This document shows positions 6,902 through 7,753 of a DNA stretch of 7,753 nucleotides, in pieces. Positions within the stretch are counted from its first letter, which is position 1. Each line of letters starts with the position of its first letter. The translations under genes were made by a program, and so were the position numbers. The notes under the pieces were generated by a model. That model did not search any database, had not been told where the DNA came from, and was given only the letters and a program-made list of their open reading frames with translations. The DNA comes from UBA7396 sp964404065 (GTDB lineage: Bacteria; Patescibacteriota; Gracilibacteria; BD1-5; UBA6164), in assembly GCA_964404065.1 (NCBI GenBank), contig CAYOIP010000049.1, positions 1 through 7,753 on the forward strand. The letters are read 5' to 3'.

Positions 6902-6931
6902 TTGATTTATTTTAAAAAATGTTATTATAAA
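6902..6931 (+). promoter_or_regulatory. Possible promoter of the DinD-like gene
   Basis: TTGATT (6902-6907) and TATAAA (6926-6931) are 18 bases apart in the 64-bp gap after recJ, placing a start near 6938. The AT-rich setting weakens this, and read-through from recJ is equally possible because no clear terminator follows recJ. Confidence 0.3.
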
Positions 6932-6957
6932 ACAGATTATTTTTTTAAATTTTTTAT

Positions 6958-7753
6958 ATGAATATAATTTCTGAGTTTGAATCAAAATTAAAGAATGTTT
7001 GATGAGAAAAAGTTTATTCTGCAAGAGAAATAATGAAAGTATTTTGATATGACAAATGGGAAAGGTTTTATTGAGCAATATCTAGAGCTAAAGATGATCT
7101 AAATAATCAAAGCAAAATTAATCAAAATTTTTTCTTTGTAACAAATAAAGAAACTTGATGAAGACCAAAAGAAGATGTTTTGCTTACATTATGATGATGT
7201 TATTTAGTTTTGAAAAAATGTGATGAGAGAAAAGAAAATGTTAAATTGCTTATAGCTTATATAGATGGTATTATAAGAGAAAATAAACCAAAAAAGAATA
7301 AAATTAAAAAAGTTTCATTTGATAAAATATTTTTGTTTTTAGTTATAATTATTTCTATATCTACAGTTTGATATTATGTAAAAAGTTATATTTCTTTTAC
7401 AAATTCACAGAATAAAAATATTTATGAAGATATAATGGTTGCAAATAATACAAATAATGAAAATCAAACAAATATTCAAACTTGAGAAATTATAGAAGAA
7501 CAACAAAAAAATGAAGAAGTTAATTTAGAAGAGCCTAAAACTGAAGAAAATATAAATGAAGAAAAAATAATTGGTTTCCAAGATTTGTTTAATAATTATA
7601 TAAAATCTTGATGAGAAAAAGTCTTTGATATTTGAAAAAATGTTAATTATAGAAATAATTTTACTAAAACTATAACTTGAGAAAATCTGGTTTATTCGTA
7701 TTTTACTTTATGAAATAATGGATTTTTTAGGGATAGTTGTTCATTATTATCTA
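6958..7753 (+). CDS. DinD/BRO-N-like domain joined to a transmembrane helix, 3' end missing
   Basis: 265 codons are visible before the right edge. Residues about 15-105 resemble the DNA-damage-inducible protein D (DinD)/BRO-N type domain: VYSAREIMKVFGYDKW at 19-34, a middle AISRAKDD at 40-47, GGRPKEDVLLT at 67-77, then CYLVLKKCDERKE at 81-93. The family ties this domain to DNA or to SOS functions (DinD inhibits RecA filaments in E. coli). A basic linker KPKKNKIKK (110-118) precedes a hydrophobic helix at about 124-142, then a Gln/Asn/Glu-rich acidic stretch (150-203) and the start of another domain. The positive-inside rule puts the DinD-like part in the cytoplasm and the rest outside. DinD itself has no membrane helix. 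TGA codes many glycines, including both of GGRP. The true function is unknown. Confidence 0.78.

Noticed and set aside
6443..7078. Leftward 211-codon open frame
   Set aside because: It spans the RecJ C-terminus and the start of the DinD-like gene on the opposite strand. Its Phe/Ile/Ser/Leu-rich composition is what antisense of AT-rich coding DNA gives.

Overview
The window reads as part of a Candidatus Absconditabacteria (SR1) or Gracilibacteria (BD1-5) genome, two Patescibacteria/CPR groups that translate UGA as glycine (genetic code 25). The sequence supports this directly. Ribosomal protein L21, the type IV pilus ATPase PilB and RecJ are each continuous only if TGA is read through, and the TGAs fall on family-invariant glycines, including both variable-codon glycines of the PilB Walker A box. 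By my count TGA encodes 20 of 27 glycines in PilB and 28 of 34 in RecJ. All coordinates below use code 25 (stops TAA and TAG only). Under the standard code nearly every gene here looks broken.

Layout. 1-250: 5' part of a leftward membrane protein running off the left edge. 361-435: tRNA-Gln(UUG) with a near-consensus promoter. 436-599: a hairpin-rich insert that ends in a second 24-bp copy of the tRNA 3' end. 600-732: AT-rich leader region. 733-1044: rplU (L21), closed by a strong terminator. 1124-2239: membrane-anchored protein with two LysM modules and a CHAP peptidase domain. 2247-2275: bidirectional terminator. 2282-4438: leftward two-gene unit, pilB followed by a secreted cysteine-containing protein. 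4508-4999: small rightward protein with a pilin/PilX-like N-terminus, divergent from pilB. 5000-5024: bidirectional terminator. 5038-5115: leftward tRNA-Arg(GCG) with unusual C33. 5253-6893: recJ. 6958-7753: N-terminal part of a protein joining a DinD/BRO-N-like domain to a transmembrane helix and an acidic linker, running off the right edge.

The middle of the window has a surface theme: type IV pilus ATPase, a pilin-like protein, a secreted partner and an anchored cell-wall hydrolase. Type IV pili and wall hydrolases would suit the host-attached or predatory life known for cultivated Absconditabacteria, but that link is inference. The remaining genes are housekeeping (L21, two tRNAs, RecJ). 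None of the starts has a Shine-Dalgarno sequence; all are preceded by A/T-only or nearly A/T-only leaders. The most unusual items are the tRNA-Gln-associated duplicated element, the odd tRNA-Arg alongside a complete lack of CGA/CGG/CGC codons, and the membrane-tethered DinD-like protein.
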